Source: Combretum micranthum
Taxonomy: Eukaryota; Streptophyta; Magnoliopsida; Myrtales; Combretaceae
Direction of reading: 5' to 3'
DNA: 64,000 nucleotides
Assembly: GCA_024138025.1 (NCBI GenBank)
Contig: JAMXBD010000961.1
Coordinates: 310,001 to 374,000, forward strand
Position numbers and translations under genes: made by a program. The notes below the pieces were generated by a model. It was not told the DNA's origin, searched no databases, and saw only the letters and a list, made by a program, of their open reading frames with translations. Below are positions 36,048-47,687 of the stretch, piece after piece; the stretch's first letter is position 1, and each line of letters begins with the position of its first letter.

Positions 36048-38800
36048 TTTTACTATTGTCATTAGAGTTACAGACAAGTCCAATCAAGACATTACAGTAT
36101 CAAGTTCATGCTTAGGCTTGACCTGAAATTTTAGAATTTGAGCTTATTTCGAGATCCATTGAACTTAAAATTTTAAGCTTGAGCTCAAATTGAAGTGGTT
36201 TTTTACAAATTCGAGTTCAACTGAACTAAACTTGTTAAAACTCAACTTATTAAAAATATAGTTTCAATGTTAATAAAAATAATATTAATATCCAACTCAA
36301 TTCAAACTTGTTTAATATTTAAAGTTGAGTTCAATTATGCTTACTGAGGCTCACAAGTTAATTGAGCTAAACATTACAAAACTTAAAATTTAACTCGACT
36401 ATTCTCAAATTTAACTTGTGTAAAAAGCGAGTTTAGCTCAAATAGTATATATTTAGCTTCATTCATTTAGACCCATTTGTCATTATAACTGATCATAAAA
36501 ACTTTTTAATTACAAATAAGATAGATCTTCTACCTTGTTTCATAATTGAGTGAGGCATCGAAAATTTCAATCTCTATCTTACCCCACAACAATTTCTGTA
36601 ATTTGAAACCCTAGGCTTAATTTAAAAAGGAAAGAATGTATACAAATAACGAAATCGATAATTATGTGTTAACTTTTTTCACTTTTCTATAACAGTATAA
36701 TTTCTCGAATTGTAACTTCAATGTCCGAATGTAAGATGTATCTTGACCGGTTATTTCCATTCATTGAGGATAGATTGGAAATTAAAAAAAAAAAAGAAAA
36801 GAAAAAAAAAGAGTGGAAATGTGAAGTAATATTAGTAAATATTTTGGTAACGGAAGGAAAACTATCATTCAAAATATGAAACGAAAATTGGCCAAAAAAA
36901 ATATGAAACGAAAAGAAAAAAAAAAAAGAATTACGTGAGAATCACTTCTAAAATTAAAATTGTTTGGACACGCAAATACAGAAGGCTATAATATCATGCA
37001 TTACATATTCCTGGTTGACTTTGTTGTTGCCCTGGAATTTTTCCCTCGTGATGAACGGATGTCTGGTTCTGTGCTTCCTGGAAGAAGCAACTTACTTTGA
37101 TCTAAAGATTAGAAGATCTTCCACCTGGCGTTTGTTGATAGATTCCTTAATCAATAAAACCAGACTAAAAGAAACAAAAAAAAAAAAATGATATTTAATA
37201 AAAGGCGAAGCACATCCATCATTTTCCATGAATAAAATTCAAAACGTTTTCTAGACTGACGAAATCAATGTTTACAGTAGCATATTCTACAGCGCATCGC
37301 CATGGGATGCGATTGTTACTAATCGTCAAATGATGTTTTTGTTTTTATTTTTTGTTACTGTTAATGTAGGAAAAATTGATAAATAAAATTCATTTGTAAA
37401 ATATGAATAAAATGTAATATCTTTTTGTGGTACTTATGTATATGTTATATGCTTTAAATTTAAAGTCATTTACAAAATAGCATGTGTCTACATTTGATGC
37501 AAACACCATAAAGCTTAGAATTTGCTAACACATTTAATTGTCTTAAATCTTCAAGCATACACATAAGATATATTAAATCCATATCAACAGATACATCACG
37601 TTTGACTCGATGAAACATGCAAGAAATCACAACTTATGTAATAACTACACCAGATGGCTCAAAGAGTCCATCAATTTGAATTAAAACATATATTGCTAAA
37701 CAAATAGAGGGACCATGCCCGATATCAACACATTAAATCAACCTATACATAATAAGAATCTCTATCTACCAAAGACTAACAAACCATCTCTAAATATTTG
37801 TTGAATTATCTTCTTCACTAGTATCTTCCCTATAGTCCACAATAGCATCATATCTAGATGAGTTAAATGCTATAAGAGTCTCATCTATACCTGAGAGAGA
37901 AAGAGAGGAGAATGACTTAGAGTCCACTACGGTATACCAACAATTCAATAATGAGTTTGTTAATAATCCTATTCGTGAGATTACTCTCAACTCAGCTTTT
38001 GAGTTCAAGTGAACTTATTTTAACATCGTGATTCACGAATTTAAATCAAAATTCAAACTTAACTTATTTAGATAAAAGAGTTATTTTAAACTTAAACTCA
38101 GCTTGTTTATTAATAAAACTAAAACTGAACCAACCTTAAAGCAAGCAAAGGTTATATAATTTACTATTAGCTCATAAGGCCTAGCCACTGCAACAAGAGG
38201 TAAATCTGAAAAAACCCAACCCAACTCTCGTGATGACGCGATGATTCTCATGGATCATGCATCCCTGTTTTCTAGGTCCCTGGCATACGTAACACGTTAG
38301 ATAACGACTCTGAAATGACTTAAAACGCCCTTAAAAGAGCCCAACTGCTGTATCAAACTCGATTTCTTATTCAGTAATTTTTGTTCAACCACTTTTATAG
38401 TCATTACAAAACAAAAACTAGAATGGGTCATTGGATAACGTGTTTAAAAACAGGCGAAGCGTCTTGGCCAAGAAAAGTCCCCTCCTTCCTTCCATCCCAT
38501 TACTTTATTAAAAAAGACACCATGCTGCGAAACACACCAACATAAGTACATATATATATATATATATATATACATTACATAATTGTGTACGTTACTACCT
38601 TCTATTTTTTACGACACCAAACAAATTTTCCATCCCCTGATTGACGAACGAACCTATACCCATTAACTTCTAGCATTAAGTATCTTTCTGCGAAACCGAG
38701 TTGGTCTACCACTCCTCTACATTTCTCTCTCCTTAATATTAAATATCTTTGCTTTTAAGTTTCAACCTCATTGCTTCTCGGTTCTGTACAATCGGTTTTG
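36048..38800. other. Intergenic DNA upstream of the HVA22-like gene
   Basis: From 36060 to 36480 and again from 37960 to 38160 the sequence is rich in GAGCTCAA/TTGAGTTCAA words, as in degraded short DNA transposons. A short plus frame at 36964-37191 and minus frames at 36687-36872 and 37790-38008 match no family. A TA run lies at 38550-38572. No gene is supported. Confidence 0.5.
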
Positions 38801-38803
38801 ATC

Positions 38804-38811
38804 TTTATAAA
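38804..38811 (+). promoter_or_regulatory. Candidate TATA box of the HVA22-like gene
   Basis: TTTATAAA lies about 300 bp before the start codon and about 150 bp before the donor of the leader intron, so transcription would begin near 38835. The following CT-rich leader (TTCATTTTCAG..., TTCTTCTTCTGCTC) is typical of plant 5' untranslated regions. This is a position-based guess. Confidence 0.45.
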
Positions 38812-38960
38812 CGGAAAGTCCAAGTTTTTCATTCATTTTCAGTAATTTATTCGGTTCTCTCCATCTCGGACCTGTCAAAGTTTGCTGTCGGGATCCGTAA
38901 TTGAAGATCGTTGATTGATTCATTGATATTTTTGCTGCTTCTTCTTCTGCTCGATCACTG

Positions 38961-39080
38961 GTAATTGTTTTCTTCTTGTTTTTGTTTTAAAGGTTGTTCT
39001 TTTTTCCTTTTTTTTTCTCCGAATAAACTTGGTATGTCTAGTTTCCAGTTATAAATGACTTGGTGATGGAATTCTTGCAG
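38961..39080 (+). other. Intron in the 5' untranslated leader of the HVA22-like gene
   Basis: The GTAATT donor at 38961 follows CGATCACTG, and the TTCTTGCAG acceptor ends at 39080, leaving a 32-nt second leader segment before the ATG at 39113. The inner sequence is T-rich, as expected of a plant intron. Confidence 0.6.
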
Positions 39081-39112
39081 TGATCAGAGTTTTTACCTGA
39101 AGGGTATTGAAA

Positions 39113-39254
39113 ATGGTGGAAGATTTTATCACCAGAATACTCTTGTATGTGATTTACATATTGGATTCGTTTTTCTTTTTGTTTGTTCTTTTTATATTTT
39201 TGATTTTAGGTTTTCTTTTTATTTCACTAATAAAATTTTATAAGTTTTGACTGG

Positions 39255-39285
<31 letters not shown>

Positions 39286-41535
39286 TGCCCTTTTCTTTTT
39301 GCTTTTTGTATGTGTAGGTTGATTTTGGGGTATGCATATCCAGCGATGCAATGCTTTAAAACAATAGAAAGGAACAGAGCCCACAATGAAGAACTTCGGT
39401 TTTGGTGTCAGTACTGGTAAGAGTTTGGTTAACTGAAGAATAAAACTTTCTTTGCAAAAGTCTTGCAATATCATTAAAGCTGTCTAACATCGAACCTAAT
39501 CTCAATTTAAGACAAAAAGCTTAATAATAGCGAGCGATTTTGTTACATTTTGGCCAATAAGAAGATACGTTGAGATACCAAACAGAGCATATCTGTTGTT
39601 CCTGTCTGCCTTTTGCCGTTTGTTGTCAATTATATCAATAGGATTACAATCTAAACTTATTCAAACCAATATGTATGCTTTAGTTTTGTATCAGAGAAGA
39701 AAGAATTACACCCAAATTTTATCATCTAAGAAAAATTTATATTAGGCGGAAAAACAGTTATTTGCACCTGTAAGTTAAGATTTTTTCTATTTTTATTCAT
39801 AAGCAATGGCTCTGCTTCAATATGAGTGATTTTATTGGTCAAGAATTCAATGGACATTTCATACATGGAATCCATAATTTTCAGAGAAGGTCAACTGGTC
39901 CTATGTGTTGCTGTTATATTAATTGCTACCCAATTCATCAGGAATTGTCCATTGTCCCAAGAGATAACTTCACATATTGACCTTTTCAAAAGAGTATATA
40001 TAGGAAATGATCATTTTTTTTTTTAATTTATTTAATCATCCATCAATGTTTTTTCCTACCGTTTTATAAGATTATGCAACTCTAGGGCAAACTGGGGCGT
40101 GTGATATTAAGGAAGAAGATTATGCTACTATCGTTTTTCTGATTTACCACGAATATGTACACACTTCATGCCTTTCCTATCTGCCATGATTAGGCGTGCA
40201 CTTGGTAACACATGGCCATCTATCAAATGCCTATTTTTGAGCAATCATTCATGAGGACACATAGTGCTTTCATAAATTTCAGCATGCCTTGAGCAACCCT
40301 TTTCTAATGTATTGATTATGTGTTTGTGGTAATGCCCAAATTGCAGGATAATCATCGCCATTCTAACTGTTATAGAAAGAGTTGCAGACGTATTCATCTC
40401 TTGGTAAGTTTAACAGCTTTTCCCAAAACCAACAGCTTTTTAGTACGATAATATTTTGCCTATAAATTTAAGGGTTTTCCTGTCGGGTGTTTCCAACACG
40501 TTAGTTGAGAGACTCAAAAGAGAGAGGGGGAAAAAATAATTAGATTTCCAAATTTAATAAGACATTTCATGAAAATGCAACTACATGAAAAGACGACCTA
40601 TCCTATGCCGTCCCTATTGGCCAGCCTTAGACAGCATAACAAGTAGAACCGGGTTCAGCCATGAACGTTTTAAAAAATTTTAAGGTTCAAGGTGCTTTTT
40701 TTTTCCCTCCCAATGAACTAATTTGCTGCTCTTCTTCAAAGGTTGCCAATGTACGGTGAGGTGAAGCTGGCTTTAATCATCTACCTATGGTATCCAAAGA
40801 CAAAGGTACAAAAACTATGATTGCAACCAAACTAGTAGAGGCAAAATAGCTTCTTATATGATTCACAAGCAGAACCTTCTCTAACTCGGGGACGTTCATG
40901 TTGCCTAATTGCAGGGAAGCGACAAAATCTATGATAGGTTGCTGCGTCCGTTCGTCACTAACCATGAGACAGACTTCGAAACGAAGCTGAAAGAGTGGCG
41001 AGCAAAGGCCTGGGACTTGGCTATCTTCTACTGGCAGAACTGCACCGAGTTGGGAGGCACAGCTATTTTCCAAATTTTTGAACAATTGACCGGAAAGTCG
41101 GGAAACAACTCTAAGAGTAGCAGCAAAGTAAGCTCCTTGCAACTCTGATTCCTTTACTCCTCCGAAAATTCACTTTATAGGCAAGATCACCCCTGCTTAT
41201 TCGTCTGTAAAGCTTATACCACATGAATAGCTCAAATGAGAGGCCTATATGCACAGGCTGCTTTTACCTTGGCAGGGTACTGACATACTTGTTACCTGTA
41301 AACCTTGCAGAAGAGCAGTAAAAAGAATTCGAGTCCTCCTCCACCACCTCCAAATGAATTCCTCAGTTTCTACAGGCCGGGCAACAGCGACAAGCGCCCT
41401 TCAGCACCACCACTTACACAAATGCATCTTGGTGGTCAGACTGAATACGTACACATGGTGGATGATGATATGGCAAATGGATCCAACACGCGTTTTCCTC
41501 ACCTCAATCTTAGGCGCCCAAAACCACATCGTTGA
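39113..41535 (+). CDS. HVA22-like protein (TB2/DP1/HVA22 family)
   Basis: Six coding exons: 39113-39144, 39318-39416, 40347-40403, 40742-40805, 40915-41127 and 41311-41535. All have GT-AG junctions and together give 690 nt, 229 residues plus stop, with no break. The family (plant HVA22, yeast Yop1, animal REEP/DP1) shapes endoplasmic reticulum membranes; barley HVA22 is induced by abscisic acid and stress. Visible family marks are ILGYAYPAMQCFKT (about 12-25), ELRFWCQYW (36-44), FISWLPMYGEVKLALI (60-75) and LWYPKTKG (78-85). Hydrophobic hairpin segments cover about 6-22 and 45-80. Residues 85-150 are charged and probably helical. The last exon adds a low-complexity tail with KSSKK, six prolines and an acidic patch. 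The length and tail fit the longer HVA22i/j/k-type proteins rather than the short HVA22a type; that subclass call is tentative. Intron 2 is long (930 bp). Confidence 0.92.
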
Positions 41536-41583
41536 TAGTCAAGGAAGATCACACACCTCGTTGATAGTCAAGGAAGATCACAC
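41530..41583 (+). repeat. 29-bp tandem duplication across the HVA22-like stop codon
   Basis: CGTTGATAGTCAAGGAAGAT starts at 41530 and again at 41559, with the following CACAC also repeated. The first copy contains the TGA stop of the gene; the second copy places a duplicate of the last codon and stop in the 3' untranslated region. Confidence 0.8.
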
Positions 41584-42807
41584 AAAATGATCATTGCACA
41601 AAACCAACAGAAGAATTGTTCCTTTGTTCCATAGTTTGAATTCATGACAGATTGTTTTATTTTTCACTCTGTGTACATGAGCTGACTGCAGCTGTTTCTT
41701 CATACATGAAACCATCTTTCATGTTTCTTCCTTGTTTGTTGAGTGTCTCCAAGGGGTCTAAATTATAGCCATCATGGTGAAGAATGTGAAACAGAAATAG
41801 GAAACCTTGTAACATATTCTCAAGCTATGCAGTTCACATCAATGGAATGTCTAGAAGCCAATAGCTTGAATACATGAACGATTGGAAAAGAAACAGTTTT
41901 GAGTCACTATTTTATGGCCAGTTCCGGGCCTTGGAAAAGACATATCTGCTATAAATCAATCATGCTAACTATGATGTTAAACAAGCATGATTTGTGGCCA
42001 CCTTACCTTCGATGCTTTAGTTACCATAATCAAGCTCCATTGCAATATATCTACACGAAATGGCTCATAGGAATATGAGTATACCATCTGAACTCAGCGG
42101 GTTTCCAATTCAACATTTACTCCATGTACCAGCGGAAGTAGTTAAGCGAAAGGCATAAGCATTTCTATAGAATTGAATCATGCATAGGCACACTATTATC
42201 AAAGATATTTACAAAAGTCACATTCTTCAGCAGGATATATGAAATTCTCTATCACATTGACATCTTGTTCGTAGAAAGGAGATCCATGCAATTGATCATC
42301 TATATAATTCATAAATTTGATAAATCAAAAGAGAAGCAGAGCACAAAATTTTCTACCATGGCATCTCAGATTCCATTATTTTTGAAGAGAGAGAGGTGAC
42401 AAGCTACCCATCCATTTGTTTACTCAGAATAAGGTAAACAACCTATAAAATATATATATATATATATATATATATTTGTACTAAAACATTTGGGAAATTC
42501 TTTGTTAGATGGTGTTATATAAGAATAAGAAACAAACCAATGTAGAGAAGCCTAACATATAAGAATCTAGCTCTAAGGAATCCCAAATTATCAATCTAAA
42601 AGGAATTATCATTGGCATTTGAGATGGTTTTAAGCTATGTCCTGACAGTACATTTGACATGCAACATTTGGAATGTTACTCAAAACATAACCTATGAGCC
42701 TACGGACATAATAAAAAATGCAGCAGATCAATACAATCTGACTGATCACATGACTTCAGTGCAATTGAAGATAGAAAAACAGTGAGCAAAAAAGCGGGTA
42801 ATCTATA
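41584..42807. other. 3' untranslated and intergenic DNA between the convergent genes
   Basis: The 3' untranslated region of the HVA22-like gene probably occupies the first few hundred bases. No clear AATAAA is seen near the gene. A TA run lies at about 42450-42475. Nothing coding is supported. Confidence 0.5.
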
Positions 42808-43122
42808 GTGTTAATTTCACAAATGGTACTTGAATTTTTGCAAAATAAGTAATTAGGTATCTAAAATTGATTAATTTAGTATTTAAAAGAACTCTTCATG
42901 CTCGCCAATCATACCTTTGTGATATTAGATAGCATATACAAATAATTCTTTCAAGTACTAAATTGAACAATTTCAAAGTTTAAATACTATATTGATCAAT
43001 TTCAAAGTTTAGATACTACATTGATCAATTCAAAGTTTAGACACTAAATTGATCAATTTCAAAGTTTAAGTACCAAATTGCATATTTTACCGAAATTTAG
43101 GCATCATTCATGTCATTTGCCC
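42808..43122. mobile_element. Mutator-like short TIR element with 9-bp target duplication
   Basis: Starts GTGTTAATTTCACAAATGGT and ends, in reverse complement, GGGCAAATGACATGAATGAT. The flanks TAATCTATA (42799-42807) and TCACCTATA (43123-43131) agree at 7 of 9 bases. The interior repeats a ~30-bp module (TCAAAGTTTAGATACTA, AATTGATCAATTTCAAAGTT) several times. The 9-bp duplication and long inverted ends suggest a Mutator-type non-autonomous element. Confidence 0.6.
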
Positions 43123-43663
43123 TCACCTATATCAGTAGTAATGATATACAAGAGACCAATATGATCAAAATTTCTACTGTATTTCATATAGATGCATTAA
43201 ACAGAAGCATAATCTTCTCATAGGAAGCCAAACCTCAAATCCATCAAATTCTACAAAGCAATCAAAACTTATCCTATACATCACCATAACAGCACTATGC
43301 AAGCATCACCATCTCCCATATGATGACAAAGGTCACCAACATCCTCCTACTTCACAGATAGCATTCATAGAATTCTCAGCCAGCATATAAAGAAGCATAG
43401 CTAGCACCATGTAATGTCACAGGAGAATTAAATTCGTGTGTTTCAAGCAACCGATCATCTGTCGGAAAGAATAAAACAGCTAATGCTAGCTCAAATGAAC
43501 TTCCAACAAACAGTCAATAAATCATCCAGACCCAAACCCATTGATGATCTCCATCAAATCGAACTCAGCCATAACAAAACAACATATGCGCACAATACAT
43601 AAATTATTTTTTTTCCTCCTTATTGAATAATTTCTTTTGATAAGCCGAAGTTTTTATCTATAT

Positions 43664-44700
43664 TCAATCAATTTCACAATCTGTACACCACAAAGGAGAC
43701 TTGGACAACGGCATCGACGAATTACAACAAATATCCAATCTCCACACAAACTGTTCCTCACTGGTCTTTAACAATACAGCAAGAGGAAAACACACTCCTC
43801 TCTCTACACATCTCTGATGTCTCGGCTTAATCCTATTATCTAAACTAAAAAAAAGTACTGCGGAAACTCCTTCAATTCCTTCAAATCCCTCCCCATTTCC
43901 ACCACAAAGTAATTAAACTTCGGCTCCAAGTTCTCCTTCACACTATAACAGAACAACTGGGGGAACCTCCTAACATCGAAACAGCATCCCGATGCGAGAA
44001 CCCAACATTCTTAAAGTATTCAATCCTAGGAATTAGCTATCCTCAACACTACAGGACAGTAAATTCGTGTGCTTGTTTACCTGTGCAATGCCAATACTCT
44101 GGAGGAAGTAGAGTGTAGGGCGTAGCCGGGTTTTCACGCAAGAGACGAGCAACCGGGACGGCGGTTGATGAATCCTCCGAAGGTCGATGTAGGAGACGCG
44201 GGCCTCGCGGAGGAGGAAGGTGAAAGTGGGGATAATTGAGGTGGGGGGTTTGGACAAGAGTTCGGGGCACATGCCGGTTATCGACGGAGTTCGATGGCGT
44301 TGAAGCCGAAGGAGCACATTAGGTCGACTGTGGATTTGATGGTGGAGAGTGGGGTTGTGAGTAATGGAGGGTGGTGCTTGATGAGAGAGAAGAAATCGAT
44401 GCCCATGGAGTCAAGGTAGAGCATTTTCTCTTGGAAGTTGATGTCATCCGGTGGAGGAGAGAAAGTGGTGGTGGTGGTGGGTGTGAGGGGTAATTTGGGA
44501 ATTTGAGAGGTCATAATGGGTGGTGTTGGGCTAGGGTCTGGGGGAAGAGAGAGGGTAGGAGTTGGGGTGGTGGTTTTGGAGGAGTGAGGTGGAGGGAAAG
44601 CGAGGAGGGATTTTCTAGAGCGAGAAAGTGAGGGGAAATCATGGTGAAAATAGGGTTGGGAATTGAGGTTGTTGGACAGGAAATGGAGTGTGTCGGGCAT
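43664..44700 (-). CDS. Chloroplast mTERF-family protein, frame interrupted
   Basis: A single-exon gene from ATG at 44700 to TGA at 43664, about 345 codons. mTERF proteins bind nucleic acids in plastids or mitochondria through repeated helical motifs and act in organelle transcription, splicing or ribosome assembly. The first ~75 residues are rich in Ser, Thr and Pro with few acidic residues, like a plastid transit peptide. mTERF repeats follow: LDSMGIDFFSLIKHHPPLL, a GFNAIELRR-ITGMCPELLSK repeat, LRPTLYFLQSIGI and, further on, IPRIEYFKNVGF, FCYSVKENLEPKFNYF and RIKPRHQRC. The frame shifts near 44282, 44036, 43975 and 43850, each explained by one missing base. A short out-of-frame stretch at about 44150-44172 is self-compensating. 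No independent nonsense codon was seen. It could be a recent pseudogene or a sound gene with base-call errors. The tail resembles the mTERF10/11/12 group, a tentative call. Confidence 0.8.
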
Positions 44701-45987
44701 AGCTAGTTGCTACATTGGAATACTAGTGCTGTTTTATATGAAGATGTTTTTTCCTTTGGCTGAGGAAATATAGGAAAGGTAGAGAGAGAGAGAGGGTAGT
44801 GGCAGAGGATAAGGGAAGCAAAGCAAGTGTTGTGATATGATTTTGGGGATTGCATTTCTGGAGCTATCTGGGACACATTATTTGCTTTTTTTTTTTAACA
44901 GGGTTGAGGAATAAAGAAAGAGGTTCATTTTAATGAGCCAGTCCAAAACTTAATGGGATTGGGTTCAATAGTGAAAGGCCTTCGAGGGCTTAGTCAGATT
45001 GGATAGTCCTGTGTGCCCAATGTGAAAAAGGCAAAAGATTGAGTAGGCTTGTTATGTATTTTATGGCATGCTCGGTTAATATATATTGTAATTTTCATAG
45101 AATAGAAAAAGTATGTCCCTCTTGGGAGCTAGCTGTATCACGACTCAAAGCTTGGTAATGGATGTTTTATTTGCTTATAAAAATTAGAAAAGTAATAATT
45201 ATTACTATATATATATATATTTATATATTTAAAATTACTAATGTATCATTATTATTACTATTTAACTAATCGATGAAATATGAAATTGTGTAGAAAGAAA
45301 TTTAAAAGTAGCTGTTCTTTTTATTGCTATTAATATGTCCGACCTAAAGTGTATGTAAATATTTGGCTCTAGATATTAGTGTAATCAAGTGGAAGGAGGT
45401 TTTTATAGTAATGCTGTTTTTGTCTTAACCTTAAAGAGTAATAATATTATCTGTGATCAAGATAATTCTTGTAAGAATTGCTTTTCTAGTCCAACCTTAT
45501 TAAAAATAAAGTTAATATTATAAATGACATCTTGATTAATTTTTTAATTTTTTAGGAACGAAATTTATTAATTCCAAAGTTCTAGTGCCTCAATTGTATA
45601 TGTTGTCAAAATTCAAGTATCATTTGTGACATTATTCCTTCAAAATATAATCTAGCTATCTAAATTCCTTGGTACCATGGATTACTAATGGTTGTAGCAA
45701 ATGACCATTTTTATCAATCTATTTCGTAAATTGTGGTGCACATAATTGATTGATTATGAGAAATAAAGAGTGATACTAATTCCTATATTTTCATCAAAAC
45801 CCAAGTCAATTCTTGACATGGTGAGTTCCAATTTAAAGAGTTGTTTATATCTTTTCTAACTTCTTGTTCCACAAAACCCTACGAAGTCAATCATAGAAAT
45901 ATTTACCTTTCTATAATTTAAACATAATACACACAAAAAGATTACAAACTCTTTTTTTTCTTTTTTAGAGGGGGAAGGGGGGAGTTT
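44701..45987. other. Upstream region of the mTERF gene and intergenic DNA
   Basis: On the minus strand ATATAAAACAGC lies about 35 nt before the ATG (complement at about 44730-44742) and could be a TATA box, though the leader would then be almost absent. A GA microsatellite lies at about 44780-44796 and a TA run at about 45207-45222. No other gene is supported. Confidence 0.45.
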
Positions 45988-46358
45988 GAATAATATAAAA
46001 AATGGTATATGAACTTTCATAAAAAGTTCAATTAGGTACCTAAAGTTTTATTTTGAATAATTCGTCATTAGAACGACGTTTTCATGGACTTTTTTCATAT
46101 CTAAAGTTTGATTTTGACAATTTTGATATATGAACAAAGTTTTCACAAACTTTTTTCATACCTGAAGAAAATTCAACCAAGTATGAAAAAAATTCTATGA
46201 AAATTTTATTCAATGAGCAAAATTATCAAAACCAAACTTCAGTTGTGATAAATGTCTGCAAAAACTTATTTTAGGTAGTAAATTATTCAAAACCAAGTTT
46301 TAAATACCTAATTGAACTTTTTGCAAAAATCAAGGCAGCATTTTTGACGTTATCCCCT
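45988..46358. mobile_element. Mutator-like short TIR element (degenerate)
   Basis: The left end GAATAATATAAAAAATGGTA and the right end in reverse GGGGATAACGTCAAAAATGC are related to the ends of 47376-47687. Interior words (AATTAGGTACCTAAAG, TTTTGACAATTTTGATAT) fit the family. No convincing target duplication. Confidence 0.45.
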
Positions 46359-47375
46359 TTTTTCATTTGTTGTGCATTAAGATTTTACCTTTGAGTCTTC
46401 CTATTATTCTAAACACACCATCCAGGTCTGGTGATGTTATCATGGGATTTCAATAGAAAGGTTAGAAGTGTTGAACTGGAGACTATAAATAAGCCTTGTA
46501 TGAAAGGCATTACATGTCTTTATTATTTTCTTACTTGTTTCAATGTTTTTGTCTCTCTTAAACTTCTCTTGTGTTTGTGTACTATTTTATTTTCCACATT
46601 TCAATAAACAAATTGAGATAGAAATAAAGCACTTTTACACTTCTTATGCACATATGCAAGGATACATTACTTCTTTCTTCCATAACTCTTTTCTTTTTTT
46701 CATAGATATTAGTTGCAATATGTATGCTAAAAATGAATCCCTAGAACTTATTAAATTTGCCACAAACATTGGCCTTTAGAAGAAATGACAAATCACCTTT
46801 ATATCACTCTAACCAAATTAAGTGATAGGAGAGGTGGTTGTGGTAGCATTATAAACAAGTCCTATAAGGATTTTGTGTGAAATCAGAATGACTCCATCAC
46901 AAAAGTTTAGTTTTACTAACAGCTATTTACTTTGTGAAAACTCAATCCTTTAAACGTAAATTAAATGGGGCTATTTTCTTTTCTCTTGCTTCAAAATTGA
47001 AAGCACTGAGTAAATGACATGTGATTAGCCACATTGTACTTGATGATTATTTAACAACCTTGCTTGATGTTGTATAATGTATATATTTTACTAATTATTA
47101 AGCATGCAAATTATGCCTATACTCATATAAATCTTTTTTGTAGGCTAGATGCCTTTATGATCCACATACATTATCTTAATTTGTAAATTGGTTAGTGATA
47201 GGGTTTTTAACATGAATTTTGTGAGAAAATTGAACAAAAACAGAGACTGCAATTGAAATTTGTTTGGTTTATTAGATCCTACCTAAACAACTTATGTCAA
47301 TTTAATATGTAATTAAGGAAAAAGAATAAACATGCCTCAAAGCATGTTTCTTTTTTCTCTTTATATTATTATATA
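46359..47375. other. Intergenic DNA, no gene recognised
   Basis: The 78-codon plus frame at 46543-46779 is hydrophobic and low in complexity and has no recognised domain or splice context. Nothing else is seen. Confidence 0.5.
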
Positions 47376-47687
47376 GGGCCAATGTCACAAATAGTATCCG
47401 AACTTTGATCAAATATGCAATTAGGTACCTAAACTTTAAAATCGATCAATTTGATACTTAGACTTTGAAATTAATCGATTTAATACCTGAAAGAACTTTT
47501 CGTGTATACCAATAGTATATTCATCAAGTTCTCTTAAGTATCAATTTAATCAATTTCAAAGTTTTTGATGTACTAAATTGATCCATTTCAAAGTCTAGGA
47601 ACTAAATTGATCAATTTCATAGCTAAAATACCTAATTTTATATTTTGTCAAAGTTTAAATACCATCATTAACAATTGACATTATCCC
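47376..47687. mobile_element. Mutator-like short TIR element with 9-bp target duplication
   Basis: Begins GGGCCAATGTCACAAATAGT and ends, in reverse complement, GGGATAATGTCAATTGTTAA. The inverted similarity extends about 45 bp (CAAATATGCAATTA against CAAAATATAAAATTA). The flanks TATTATATA (47367-47375) and TATTATACA (47688-47696) agree at 8 of 9 bases. The interior has repeated AAATTGATC modules. This is the cleanest copy of a family with at least six members in this window. Confidence 0.7.

Noticed and set aside
36964..37191. Possible small secreted or membrane protein
   Set aside because: The frame ends in a poly-lysine tract from an A run, and neither strand shows a recognised domain or splice context.
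40777..41142. 121-codon minus-strand frame
   Set aside because: It is antisense to HVA22-like exon 5, which has correct splice sites and family motifs on the plus strand.
41249..41590. 113-codon plus-strand frame in another phase
   Set aside because: It overlaps exon 6 out of phase; the phase of the HVA22-like gene is fixed by exact intron junctions.
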